DNA of 64,000 nt from Craspedostauros australis (lineage: Eukaryota; Bacillariophyta; Bacillariophyceae; Mastogloiales; Achnanthaceae). Shown one piece after another: positions 31,180-42,549 of the stretch. Both the position numbers and the translations under genes were made by a program. The notes beneath the pieces are model-generated. The model was given only the letters and a program-made list of their open reading frames with translations. It did not search any database and was not told the DNA's origin. Position 1 is the first letter of the stretch, and every line of letters starts with the position of its first letter. The stretch spans positions 372,001 through 436,000 of the forward strand of contig JAMXDE010000010.1 in assembly GCA_026770025.1 (NCBI GenBank), given 5' to 3'.

Positions 31180-34100
31180 CTATGCAACGACCAACCCAAG
31201 GTTCACGGCAACCATGACAAGTCCAACGATCATAGTGCCTGATAGTTTCCATAATGAAACCCCTTGAACAGCGCGCACAGCCGTCGACGCTGGTGTTGGT
31301 CCCGACGTCGATTCGGCCACCGACACTCGAGTTGGTCCAGGCGTCGATGAGATCGCCGGTAGCACAGTTGGTCCAGTTGTGGGTGTGCCTTCTGCCACCT
31401 GTGTCGGCGATGACACCGATGGCGATGTCGGCGTGAGTGTCGGTACGACTGTTGGTACTTCCGTCGGTATGACTTTCGGTACAACTGTCGGTAAGACTGT
31501 TGGCACTTCCGTCGGTGTGACTGTCGGTGCAGGTGTTGGTGAAGAGCTTGGTTCACGTGTGCCACTCCCCGACGGGTTCATGGATAAAGATGGCTGGAAC
31601 GATGACAACCGTGTTGGGACAGCGGTCGGTCCTTGCGTCGGTGCCGGCGATGGGACACGCGAAGGTGAAGCTGTTGGTACACTCGATGGCGATCTTGACG
31701 CGGGATTGCAGTACGACAACGTGCCGGTGAAGAAGGTAAACAAGTTGCTCTGGAACCCAGCAGGGCGATTTCCTGCCGTCGGGCTCGGCAAACCGGCGAA
31801 GATCTGCAGCGGACAATTGTTTGCACAACCGTATGCGTCCTCGGGATGCGGCTGGATCGAATTAACGATGTCCGTTGGAACATTGTTGGATACATCCACG
31901 CGAAGAGACACGATTCCATCGCTGGCGGAGAGTTCCAGTGGTCGATCAAACGGAATAAGTTCAGTGTACTCGATCCTGGTCCTGCCGCGGATGTCACCCG
32001 AGGCGAGCAGAGTCCAACCTCCTGCCGCGTCCCAGGTGCCCCTTCGGTACCAGATTGTGTATGGGAGCTCCGATGTTCCCAGCAATACAAGGTGCATGCC
32101 GATGATGTCGACATCCTGGCGGATCGCAACGTCAAATCTGAATGATGACATCATTTCGACGAAGTACTGCGGGGGGAAGAAGGTGTTGGCCCAGCCTTCG
32201 CAAGTGCTTGTTGGCTGCACCGAGGTTGATGGTGGCGATGACATCGTTGGAGCCTGCGAGTTTGCACTGCAAAACCAAATTGACCCAATGAAAGCATCGT
32301 ACTGATTTGGACGAATGCTGTCCGGTCTGTCGCCCGCGACCGAGCTTGATCGTCCGTACCTCACAGCTATGGCGCAGTCGTCGGAACACGTCACAATATC
32401 ATCAGGATGCACGATCGGCTCCGTCTGGACCCAATTTGTGAGTCTGGAGTCCGTGTCGATGCGGAGCGCCACGGTTCCATCTGTCGCTGAAAGCTCCAGC
32501 AGCTCGTCAAATTCGATCAGCGAAGTGAACGCTTCTCCCCCTTCTCCATCGATGTTCCCTGATGCGATCCGTGTCCATCCGCCATCGGCATCCCAAGTGC
32601 CCCTCCTGTACCACACCACATACGGTTGCGACGATGTCCCAGGCACGACCAGCTGTATGCCTTGCACTTCGATACTCTGATACACCTCGATGTCGAAGCG
32701 GAAGCTCTTGACCTCGTCGGCAAAATAGTTGGTCGCAGCCACGGCGTTTCTCCAATTTGTGCACCCCGAAGTTGGCGCGTTGATGTCGCGAAAGATGTTG
32801 ACCGTGGCGCACATGGGCGAAGCAGGCATGGGATCGATGGCGAGCACAGTGACGGCGATTCCGTTCAGCTGGGTCCCGGGTTCTCTGATGACGTGCTGGC
32901 CACCCGAGTCGATCTTTGCCTCGAGATTGGAAAAGTCATCGTTGGCGTACGAATCGTAGACATCGTCTGCGCTTGTGAGGAGCACCATGTCGCGCCCCTC
33001 AGCGGTCTGGGCATTGAAGCCGGAAGCTCTGTTGAATGCGACGAAATAATTCAGGATGGTCTCAGGATCAGTGATTCTCACAATAACATGAAAGCTTGGA
33101 TCAGTGGGGTCGTAATCGACAACGCCACACAGCCTTGTTGTGAAATCGATCTGTGGGCCGGCGACCAATTCGATTGCTTGATCCGCATACCATCCAAGCT
33201 GCCAGCTCTTCGCGCCTGTGCGTTGGGGGCAGAGCAAGCGGTCGATGCATGCGTCCATACATGCATGTATGATGAAAGGGGGATGGAAGACGAGAGGAAC
33301 AGATGGTGAGGTTGAGACGCATCTCCATGTCCATATCAGTATCCACATGCGCGAGTAGAACAGAACAGGCCGCGGCCATCGAAGGCAATCAAGCGGGTTA
33401 TGATTGTTACCGTATCATCCCACGTACCATTGAATCCCTTCAGGGCATCATACACCAAGCTTTCACCGATCCCTGTCCACGTGTGTTGGCCCATGACGCT
33501 GCTTGTGTCGTCGTATTCCCTATCGTTCTCATTGCTGTGCTGCAGCAGGTAGTTGTGTCCGATTTCATGCAGGACCGTCATCGTATCGTATGCTGCGCTG
33601 AAACTTGTGTTGGGGCCATCGATGTTGAAGACAGAAACGTCTCCTGGAAGGATAGCGAAGGCTGTCGCACGCCAGCACGGTGGCGATGTGCAAAACGCCG
33701 AGCAAGCACCAGAGATCATCGGCCGCGAGGCACAGTGGGCAGTAGGCAGGGTGAGGCGAGGGCGCGCAGCGATCGAACTTTTCCGCAACACAAGAATCAA
33801 GAGCATGCAGAACAAATCGGTGGGCGATTCGGGATGGATGATAGGTGGAAAGGCCCACTGCTGTTCATCAAACTACCGCGTCCCTTTGCGCGTTCGAACC
33901 GTCCAGTTGGTGTACCATACCAATGCAATCCAATCCCCGAGGGTCGACATGCGCGTTTCCCACATATAGCGCATATCGGACGTCCGCACATCCGGGGCAT
34001 AAAACTCTCGCCATCAACGACTGTACGAGTACTCACCATACCAACTCTTCTTGCCGTCGTCCGAAGAACCATACGGCAGCACCAGCAGATAGTTGTCAAT

Positions 34101-34915
34101 TGTGATGGCACTGCTGATCGTTTGGTCGAGGTATGCAACGATGTCATTCATGATCATAACCGCGGTGACATCTTGTGCCCGATCGACGTTGACGTCCAAG
34201 ATACCATCTGCCGCTCCGTCGACTTGGGCTGGCGAGAAGGTGAATTTTCCAAACGAGACGGCCTTGAATTGGTCGATGAAGCTTGGAGAAGCGTTCAGCA
34301 TGTTGTCGACGATGTCCTGACGAGGAACATTAGCTCCATCGTTCATGATGGCTCTGATGATGAGGAATTTCTTCTCGCCGACCATCAGCTCATCTGTTCG
34401 TGGTCTTCGGGAGTTCTGCAATCTCCGATTCCCAACAATTGCACCCTCTGGAGCAGCGTCGCTGGCACGTCCCCCGATTGTATCAACCGCGTCAATCGCA
34501 TCAATGTGTGTACCCGCAGATGCAAGATCTAGCACCATGTCATCGATCGACTTGCCGTCTGGAAGTTCCAGCGCGTAAGTGTCCAGGTTGACGACCATGT
34601 GTTTCAAGTACAACGTTCGCTGTTTGGCTACTGTTGGCTGAATTCCACGCTGCTTCATCCATTCCATTGTGAGTCCATCAATCGTCAAAGAGACTGGGCC
34701 GAAGTTGTGCCGATCGGATCCTTGGAGCAGGCACAGCGGCCTCTCCTTTTCAGACCCGTCCCTTCGGGTGATGCGCTGCACAATAATGAGGCAAGGATCT
34801 GTCAAAGTGATTGCTTCGGTGCTGATATCGAGTCTTCGATTGGCATGACCATTGGCAGGGGTATCAATGCCATCGCCATGCAAATACGAAGCATGATGAG
34901 ATGAGTGAACTTCAT
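31180..34915 (-). CDS. M11 (gametolysin-like) zinc metalloprotease with surface anchor, three exons
   Basis: Secreted or surface peptidase. Well-fitted exons are 33428-33643 and 31180-33215, joined by a 212-nt intron (donor G/GTACGT, acceptor CGCACAG, phase 1) that rebuilds the family block GFNGAKSWQLGWY. Exon 1 ends at 34037 (donor G/GTGAGT) and joins 33643 in phase 1 across 393 nt. The zinc site HEIGHNYLLQH starts near 33569; the Gly usual in HExxHxxGxxH is Leu here. DTSSVMG follows as a Met-turn. The C-terminal exon has two related beta-rich repeats (about 32750-32300 and 32200-31750), a Pro/Thr/Ser stalk and a hydrophobic tail that looks like a GPI or membrane anchor. The 5' end is unsettled: a good signal peptide starts at ATG 34915 but is in a different frame from exon 1, so a short intron, a frameshift or another first exon is missing. 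Confidence 0.75.
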
Positions 34916-34994
34916 CGGTGTGCTGTGTTGATTGTGATGGGGAATGAATTCAAGCGAAGGCATGAAAGTGGCGGAAGGTGGAGATTCCGTGTGG

Positions 34995-35273
34995 TTAGAC
35001 ATGATAGTGGATGGCAGTGGGTGTGCTGGTGAAGTTGGTTGGTGGCAGGGCCTTGTAAAATACATCTTGCCGTGATCGTGGCACTCGCACGGCCATACGC
35101 GATGCGTCATTGGCACCATCTCCGAGATGGATGAAAACAACCGCAAGTGAGCAAACGCGATCCGAGTACTCTCCACAGGCATGCACATCACTCACGAGTG
35201 CCAACGACGCGCTCTGTATCTCGTTGAAACAGAGCAACGCAAAGCTGAATGTTATGCTTCGGGCAACCTTCAT
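34995..35273 (-). CDS. Small predicted secreted protein or orphan first exon, 92 residues
   Basis: ATG at 35273, 92 residues. The N terminus MKVARSITFSFALLCF...SASLA is a convincing signal peptide. The mature part has two cysteines (DVHACGEYSDRVC) and no recognised domain. It lies on the same strand just upstream of the metalloprotease, so it could be a separate small gene or an alternative first exon of that gene. I could not find a splice junction that joins them cleanly. Confidence 0.4.
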   Translation of the reverse strand: MKVARSITFSFALLCFNEIQSASLALVSDVHACGEYSDRVCSLAVVFIHLGDGANDASRMAVRVPRSRQDVFYKALPPTNFTSTPTAIHYHV

Positions 35274-36023
35274 GATGGATCTGCCGCGAACAGGGTCAGC
35301 CAATCAACTCGTCGAAGAAGTAGAAGGCGGATGTCAAGGGTTGTGTGCAAGTGTCCTTGTGAAATAGTGTGTGGGTGGCATCATCATCTCCAAAGGGTGG
35401 AGCTGTCGTTGTCATCTGGCATCGCGTTGTTCTGGGTTGTGCTGTGGTATTGCGATGTTGTGTTGGGGCCCTTGTGGTTTGGTTTGATTTGATTTGTTGC
35501 CCTTTGTCCATTGTTGTCTGTGCGAGTGGAGGTGTTTGTGGTTCGCGATTCCTCCGCTCCACGTTCTATGTATTTTTGGCGGCAGAGAGGAGGAAACGCG
35601 AACTGTGGGCACCCCTGGCGAAGTGGCGCGGAGCAAAGAGGAATCGTGCGTGTTTTGTCCCAGCGAGGGCTGTTTGTTGGTCGTCGCAACCAGCCATCCA
35701 AGCAATCTCTTGTCACGATAGCAGTATCCATGCCAGTATGCACATGTGGAGCGGAAGCAAGATCAGGCATCAAAGCAAGGTCGTCATGTGCGCAAAGAGC
35801 GGCTTGGAATGATTGTGATTCTAGTTAATTAGACGTACGAGTAGAGCAGAGCGATTGGATGTATTCCTCCGTTGTGAAATGATTTCCACTTATCTATTTT
35901 ATCATCGGTTCGACACCGTGTCGTGGTGGCCGACTTTGGGAGCTGCGGGAGACCAATTTCCCAGTCACCTCCCACCCTGGTCTGACGCATCCTTGTTGAC
36001 CTTTGGTACCCATCGCAGTATCA
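35274..36023. other. Intergenic, no gene recognised
   Basis: Upstream of the small secreted ORF. Holds T/G-rich sequence at 35400-35520 and TACGAGTA at 35836-35843. Between 35910 and 35990 there are short self-complementary segments (CGACAC/GTGTCG, AGACCA/TGGTCT) that do not add up to a known RNA. Confidence 0.4.
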
Positions 36024-36335
36024 TCAATAGTTGATATACCAATGGATGTAGATACCATTTAAACCACACCATAAAACAGAGGACATCATCTCCACATTTA
36101 GACTGCTTGTCCGGCGCCATGCCTCCACGTTTCTGTCACTGAAACACTGTGCAAGAGTTGGTTCGTGTGCTTTCACTTGTTCGAGTGTCTGGTAGGTTAA
36201 TTCTTGGTGCGACGTCACTATCTTTTCGTTAAGTCCAAACCGTCCTCCAGTTCCACAGACGAAATAGAACACTGTGCAACATGCAAAGAACGACGCAATG
36301 ACAAAATCACGAAACATCGATTTTCTATTTGACAT
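36024..36335 (-). CDS. Possible small single-pass membrane protein
   Basis: 103 residues from ATG at 36335. Residues 8-32 (FRDFVIASFFACCTVFYFVCG) form one hydrophobic segment near the N terminus, preceded by basic residues, as in a signal anchor. The rest is soluble with evenly mixed composition. No family recognised, and no supporting context apart from a clean ATG. Could be chance. Confidence 0.3.
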   Translation of the reverse strand: MSNRKSMFRDFVIASFFACCTVFYFVCGTGGRFGLNEKIVTSHQELTYQTLEQVKAHEPTLAQCFSDRNVEAWRRTSSLNVEMMSSVLWCGLNGIYIHWYINY

Positions 36336-36990
36336 TTTACTTGTGTTCACAAGCACGCAATCGATATTTGTTTGAAAGGAAACCTGAGAACTCCCCTCGT
36401 GTTGTGGACATCGGTATCTTCGTGACCTGTCGCAGACATCATTGCGTTCCCACCAAATAAGATCTTTGACATAACGCCACGACCCAACCAGCCAATCATG
36501 ATGGTCGGTTCATGCAGTGCCATAGTTATTGTTAACTGATGACGCCTTCGGGCTTCCGAAGGGTTTGTCCGACACGTCACGTTGGTCGTGTTGTGAATTT
36601 TCCTTTTCCGTTTTTTACGTTTCGAAGCACATTTTTTTGGTGTTGTCGTTTTGGTTGCGCTTTGAAAACGCGATTTCCGACTGATTGCAACACTCATCCA
36701 TTTCCCGAATCGTGTAATTATCGTGCTATTTTCATATTTTTTGTTTCTACCGACAACATGCATGGTGTTGTCCAATTGTTGTCTGAATTTGTCAGTATCG
36801 CGAGTGTTGTGTGTATGATTTCGTGCTGATGGTGGATTCATGACTACGGAGCTGTGATGATGTTTGTTGTGTCAGCTGTTGCTGCTGTCGATGACGTCTG
36901 CATTGTACATGTGTACAGATGCCAACACCCCCATGCTTGTGGTAGCTAGCGGAAACAATTCAGTATGTCGTACAAAGAAGACTGGGATCA
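36336..36990. other. Intergenic flank of the copia element
   Basis: No recognised gene. This is where the 3' LTR of the minus-strand copia element should lie, but I could not match it to the 5' LTR candidate. An ORF at 36347-36841 has no domain. Confidence 0.4.
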
Positions 36991-37061
36991 CCGCACTCCA
37001 CTGGCGGCATTCACCGGCAAACGTAGAATGATGGAATGCATCCCATGAGTAGGTCCGTATG

Positions 37062-37376
37062 TCAAAAGAACAGAATCACAGGCATCTGCTTGTTGCACAG
37101 ATCCAAAGCATTGGGGTTGGATGACACATCAGTGATGAAGATGAGATATCTGCCCACCCAATTGCAGACCGCAAATGCGTGTATATCAATATGCCTGGAG
37201 TTCCTCGGCAGTTGGTTGGCGTTTGCCATCATTCTAGCGCCTTGGTTGTCCTTGTAGATAAGTATGGTATGCTGTTGGCACATGCTGATCTTGTCCAGGA
37301 TGGACCGAAACCAGAGCACCATCTTTGTCGAGATGTACATGTGAGTATATGTCGAGATGTACGCGTATATGTGCAT
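37062..37376 (-). pseudogene. Copia RNase H fragment
   Basis: Shows the C-terminal copia RNase H blocks DNQGARMMANA and RHIDIHAFAVCNWV, about 75 residues, then a DVSSNPNALDLCNK segment where the family has the ADxxTK end. Everything upstream of the block, including the first catalytic acid, is missing. The first ~20 residues of the frame derive from the inserted repeat. Confidence 0.8.
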
Positions 37377-37450
37377 CGTTCACCCGTTATTCTCTCATAC
37401 GCACTTGGACGGTATAACTACACTCGTGTCGATAGTATGCTGTGATTCGT
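37366..37450 (-). repeat. Diverged repeat copy A (pairs with 43208-43310)
   Basis: About 90 bp on the minus strand align with 43208-43310 on the plus strand at roughly three-quarters identity, including shared blocks ATCACAG, ACTATC-ACACGA-TGTAGTT and CGATGCACATA. It sits inside the copia pol gap, upstream of the RNase H remnant. It may be a piece of another LTR. Confidence 0.6.
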
Positions 37451-37619
37451 CATGATCACCATCATCACTCGATAGGCCACGTCATGAATCACTGGTGAGT
37501 AGTGTTCCTGGAAGTCTACGCCTGCGACTTATCAGCACAAATACGTATAGTGCAAATTACGTTACTCCCATAGCCCCCACTATCTATAAATTTCACTTGT
37601 GTTCGGATCAGCAATCGCA

Positions 37620-37690
37620 ATGCCTGTAGCTCAATGGTAGAGCACCAGTAATTCTCACTGAGGTTCCAGGTTCGAATCTTGGCATGGTAC
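37620..37690 (+). other. tRNA-like sequence with pol III boxes inside the RT gap
   Basis: The A-box match TAGCTCAATGG and B-box match GGTTCGAATCT are at normal spacing, with a T5 stretch downstream (about 37715-37719) that could terminate pol III. The D arm GCTC-GAGC and T arm CCAGG-CTTGG fold. The anticodon arm (CAGT/ACTG, loop AATTCTC) lacks U33 and the acceptor ends do not pair in register, so this is not a normal tRNA. It is probably a tRNA pseudogene or the head of a tRNA-derived SINE. Confidence 0.45.
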
Positions 37691-37734
37691 TTTGCTTTTG
37701 CTCTCCCCTTGTGATTTTTCGATAGTGCTCTTTC

Positions 37735-38918
37735 ATGACTTGTGCATATCCACATGCAACGAGCCGCGCTCGATGTGTGCCATCGCGTTTCAACTTGAAG
37801 ACCCATTTGCATTTGCAGCATCTGCGGCCTCGTGGGGTGGCGTCTCATTTGATCTTGCTGTACACCTTGCGTGTATCCATGGAGCTGAAATCTTTCTTGA
37901 TGGCTGCTCGGTATCCCTTTCGATGGATGGGATCCGGATGGTTGAATGCCCCATCGAACGTCGTCGGTTCGATGTGCTTCTCGGATTCTTCGTTCTGGTC
38001 CTGAAGCAACAGTCCGATGTCAATCGCTGGTATCTCGGCGACGATTGCATTCATCCTGTATAGTCTGTTGGTGCTGTGATGGATAACCTCTGTCTCTTCT
38101 ATTTCGTCTATGATTTCCTCATCGTCTGTGTTCTCGTTGTCATCACTCAGTTTGTCAGCTAACTCATTGCTGAGTTTGTCGCTCTCCTTGTTTGATGATG
38201 ATTCGTTCTCATCACCTCGTTCCTTTTGACCTGGTCTGTTGTTGTCTGCAAGCACGCACAGTGCTTTGGGAATCTTCTTCCCTGCAGTTGCCTTGGGATT
38301 GTTCTGTCCCTTCCTGCCTCTTGCTTTGTGACACATGAGTCTCTCCTTTCTGTCTATGTCACGCTTGCTTGGTTTGGTTGGTGGAGGTCTCGATGGTGTA
38401 CCACGCGCAGGCCTTGCTGGTGTGTTCAGAGGAGTGATGACCTTGTCATCGTCGGCTTCGTCGCCGGATGGTAGGATCTCGTCATCCTCAGGGTCGGACT
38501 CGCTCCGATCTTCCTCGTTCTCGAGCAGTTGGGTTGCTGCTTCCTCGTCCTCATCATCGCTGTCCAATAGGATGTGATACTTGTTCGTGTTGGCAAAGGA
38601 TACTCTCCTTGGTTCTGTCATTTGATGCATTGCCGTCCTTGGCGTTGCTCCCTTCCGTCCAATGGTTGTGAAGCTATCTGCGTTTGTCATTTCTGAATTG
38701 TTGAGTGTGTTTGGTGCTTGTGCCCAGCCACAGAACTGTCCGTATGATTGGTTGAGCCATTTGATGTCGCAGGAACAGACCAGTGACTTGGTCAATGGTC
38801 TGTACATGCTGTACACTCCTGATACATGTTGGTGTACATATCCAATGAACACCATCTCTTCTCCTCTATTCTTGAGCTTGGCAGAGATCCCGCCATAGGT
38901 GGTCTTCACAACAACCAC
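37735..38918 (-). pseudogene. Copia pol: IN-RT linker and N-terminal part of reverse transcriptase
   Basis: Begins with the KLKNRGEEMVFIGYV and YRPLTKSLVCSCDIKWL blocks that follow copia integrase. An acidic spacer of about 200 residues comes next, then the RT entry FNHPDPIHRKGYRAAIKKDF. A TGA at 37845-37847 interrupts the frame. The same frame continues directly with CKCKWVFKLKRDGTHRARLVACGYAQ, so one base change accounts for the stop. RT is cut off right after this block, before the catalytic YVDD region. Confidence 0.8.
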
Positions 38919-40267
38919 CTCTCTGAATGTTCAAAGTGAATCGGCGTATGGTGGATTGCTGTCAAAGAATTGGCGATGGCAGTGGCAGTGCTTGCAGCTG
39001 CTGCCCACAGGCCATGCCTATACTCTTCGTTGAGTTGTGCTCCGTTGAGCATGGAGCGGATCTTGGTGTAGAGATACGCAAACTTGCGTTCTACTCTACC
39101 ATTCCGCTTTGGCGTGTTGGACGCCATGAACTCGAATTTCGCATTCAGTCCTGCATCGATGAGAGTATCCTGCGTGGATTTGTTCTCTCCGCTGTTATCG
39201 CCTTGGAAAATGATTTGTTGATCACCTGTGTGTGACTTGATCGTCTGCACGAATCGTTTGATGTACCCTGGTTGGTCACTCTTGTTCTTCAGAACAAAGC
39301 TCCAGCAGTAGTCCATGAAGCTGTCCACGATCAAGGTCCAGTAGCGTTTATCTCCAAAGCCTATGTGTTTAGTGTAACTGATATTGATGAAGAGGCGTTC
39401 GCCACGGCGAGTCGCTCTTGGGATTATAGTCTTTGAGATGTTCTTCACTCTCGCATTCGCGACAGCACAGTCGCGACACACCAGCATCTCGCCGATGATC
39501 TTCCATCTGTATTGAGCGGCTGTCTGCTTCATGGTCTCAAGCGGTGCGTGACGGAGCATTCGATGCAAGTTCACCGCGCTCACCTCCTTGGATGGGCTCT
39601 TGATGATGGCTGTGGAAGTCTTGTCATCCTCAGTTGGCATGATGGGATGCATCTTCACTCCTGTGATGAATCCGTTGGATGTTGGGAAGATGCGATCGAA
39701 GATGATCTTCTTCCCAGCTCTGTTGACGATGTCCATCAGAATGCCATTGTTTCCAATCTGGTAACTGTTGTATAGTGCCTTGTTTGTAGAGAAAAGGTTC
39801 ACCACCATCTTGGGTGTGTACTTCACATTATTGAGCTGGATAATGTGGCAAGTATTGTCATGTTGCTTGACCTTCAAGCGGATGGATCCGATCTTGGGAG
39901 AGTCCAGCTTCGTGCTGTCTCCCACTTGGACGAAGGACTTGATGTTCTGCACGTTGAAGAGGCCGGCGTCTGAGTTCACGATGTGACACAAGGCTCCGCT
40001 GTCGGCAAGCCAGGTATTCTTGTTGACCTTGTCCTTGTATTTGGTGCTCAGCTCGTGAAGCTGTTCCATGGCAGCTGCTGCCATGTCGTCGTTGTGATCT
40101 TCTTTGTTCCTGTCGTCCATCCTGTGGTAGCCCATGCCGTTGTAGTACGGTTCTCCGACTGCTGGAGTCATGTCTTCTTGGTGAGTTCCTGTCACCAAAT
40201 CGTATGGCGTGACTTGTGGTTGCTCGCGCAGGAGTACCTGCATACATCCTCCAAGGACGTAGTGCAA
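38906..40267 (-). pseudogene. Copia pol: protease and integrase
   Basis: About 450 open codons. The protease active site is WLADSGALCHI. The integrase zinc site is LHRMLRHAPL...CRDCAVA (HHCC). The core has Asp in TLIVDSFMDY, Asp in IFQGDNSGEN and Glu in NGRVERKFAYL (DDE). Catalytic residues look intact. The end overlaps the next frame by 13 nt, so a frame change is needed to continue into the RT region. Confidence 0.8.
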
Positions 40268-40509
40268 TTCCGTCTCTGGAATGAGCTCGTCTTTCCTCCA
40301 ACAGCCGGTTGAGCATCACTGTGTTGGCAAGAATCTCTTCGATTGATCGGAAATTGTTGGACAGTATGGTGCCAATCACGCGCACCCATACGTGTTGCAG
40401 TCCCCCGTTGGTCATCCCTGGGAAGAGACGCATGCCTGCTACCATCACGGCGTCATGGATGAGCTGTTGTTGCATTGTCTCTACTGTCAATGTAGGATAT
40501 GGGATTGTA

Positions 40510-42462
40510 TCATGCCTGTGTATGGTGTTGAAGCTCGGCGTTCTGGACTGGTGGGAACAAGATGTCTGTTGGATAGATGACTCTCTTTTTTGGATTGAAT
40601 CTGTCCACTTCTTGTTCTGATTCATTGCTGCTGTCTTTGTGGAAGATACCCATTCTGTTGTTTCTCGCCACTGGAGGAGGCAGCGCCTCACCGCCGTTTG
40701 TCTTGTCGCCAGAGACGTCTTCGTTGTCTTGATCCGCACTGTTCTCGTTGGTGTCGGCATCGTCTGCGTTCGCGGCCGCTTCCAACTCGATGGCGATGGT
40801 CTCTGCTCCCATCTCAGCTGCGTCGCCGGACAGATCAATGATGTTGTTCACATTGAAGCAGTACTTGTAGCTGACTTCGCGACGTCGGTCGATTTTATGG
40901 ATGATTGGCTCGTCGCTGAGCCACGCTGGCACGACCTCGTCGTCGTGTACTTCGTCATCGTTTTCGACGTGTTGGAAGTGATCGAAGAATGAATCCTTGA
41001 TGTCGTCGGATACCTCCAAGCAGAGCATCATGTCCAGTATAGAGAGCATCATCTCATGGCCGCTCTTTTCATGTCTTTCCTTCACTGTGTTGGCCTGCTC
41101 GTCGGCCTTCTTCTTTTTGTTGAACTTCTTCTTTCGGCACTCTACCTCGCGATGTCCGATGATGCCGCAGTAGTGGCACTTTCCGTTGAGTCTGCTTCCC
41201 TTGCATTTATTGTTTCGGTTTCCGTTCTTTCTGTTGTTGTTGGCGTTTTTCTTGTTGTTTGCCTTCTTCCGTTCGGGACAATTCGCAGATCGATGACCAT
41301 ACACACCACAGTTGTGGCAGATTCCCTTGAAGTTGCTGGTGCTCGCAAAGCCAGCGTCGTTAGTCTTCATGCTGCTGTCTTGAAATTCGTCGACGTAGGC
41401 CTTTCCTCCTTGGTTGGTTGTGTATGCTGTGCGAAGCAGTGCTCTGATTGTGTTGATTGTGACGACAGTTGGGTTGAATGTGAGTTGATGTTCAAAGTTG
41501 ATGACTTGTGCTTTGTACTTGGCACTCACTGTGCTGAGGATCTGCATGATCATTTCCTTGTTGCTGATCTTGTGCCCGACATCTTGAAGGTGGGAGTGCA
41601 GTAGCTTGAGCCATGCAATGTAGACATCTGGATCAATGTCCTTCTTCATCTTCTTGTTGTTGAACTGCCTCTTGAGCTTGATCTTGGTGGCGGCATTGGA
41701 CAGCTTGTACTTCTCCATGAGAAGTTTCCACACCTTGTGTGGGTTCCCCTCAGGGAATATGTCGGAGATGCATTGGTTGTTGTATTGGATGGCTTGCTTG
41801 CCTGTACCCTTCTCTGCATCCATCATGAGGATCAGATTGCTGAAGCAGTTGGCTGCCAGCTCGTAGGGCTCCTCCAATACTTCCTTGTCTGCTTCTGTGG
41901 CAGCTCCAATTTTGCTCTTGGTTGGGATCTTTGTCTTCCCCAACATCACATCTCTTGTTCTCTGTGCACGTGTGTACGCCTTTGCTTGGGACTCCCAGGC
42001 ATTGTAGTTCTCCTGACTACCACTGAATAGCGGCGCCTTGATGGGTTGCTTGTTCACGTTGGCTGATGTCGCCATGCTACTCCGTTGCTTCGTTGATGTT
42101 ACGCGCACGCTTGTGATCTCCGTTTGTTTCTGTGTGATCACTTTTTCAATTTTCGCTCGTGTTTCCGCGGAGATGTCTTTCGTCACAAATTCTCCTCCTC
42201 GTGTTGTCTCACTTTCTCTGCTCTGTTTGGCCGTGCGAATGCTCTTTGCCACACCTGTCTCTTCTTGCTTCATATTTGTGAGAATGCTCTTCTGCACAAG
42301 TTGTAGTCTCGCAAACCGTTCCTCATTGGTCTCGTCGATCGCGCTTCCTTCTGTGCTAGAGAGGACAGTGGGTGCACCTGCTTCCTTCTGTGGTTGAAGT
42401 GGAGTCTCACTTGCACCTTCTTCTTGTTTGATAGTTGGGTTGGACAGAGGGATGTCTTTCAA
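40510..42462 (-). pseudogene. Copia gag (capsid/nucleocapsid)
   Basis: About 650 open codons. The capsid region starts around KAPLFSGSQENYNAWESQAKAY. There are two CCHC zinc knuckles, CHNCGVYGHRSANC and CHYCGIIGHREVEC. The C-terminal part is acidic. The first codons of the frame are non-ATG; the first ATG is about 65 codons in, so the true start may be lost. The next 240 nt toward pol are open in another frame, implying a frameshift or programmed frame change. Confidence 0.75.
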
Positions 42463-42549
42463 TTCCTCTTCCTCCCTAATTCAGCGTGCTGCTCTTGAAT
42501 GATGTGGTCTTCTTCGCACGATCTGATCCACAGGCTTGCCCTGATCTAT

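Noticed and set aside
31379..32305. 308-codon plus-strand ORF rich in VGT repeats
   Set aside because: Antisense to the Pro/Thr/Ser stalk and repeats of the metalloprotease; repeat structure comes from the sense frame.
35905..35995. Candidate structured RNA (GGTTCGACACC and GGGAGACC segments)
   Set aside because: Does not fold as a tRNA, SRP RNA or spliceosomal snRNA; pairings are short.
37620..37690. Calling the tRNA-like sequence a functional tRNA-Glu
   Set aside because: The loop lacks U33 and the acceptor stem does not pair in register, so only a tRNA-like call is justified.
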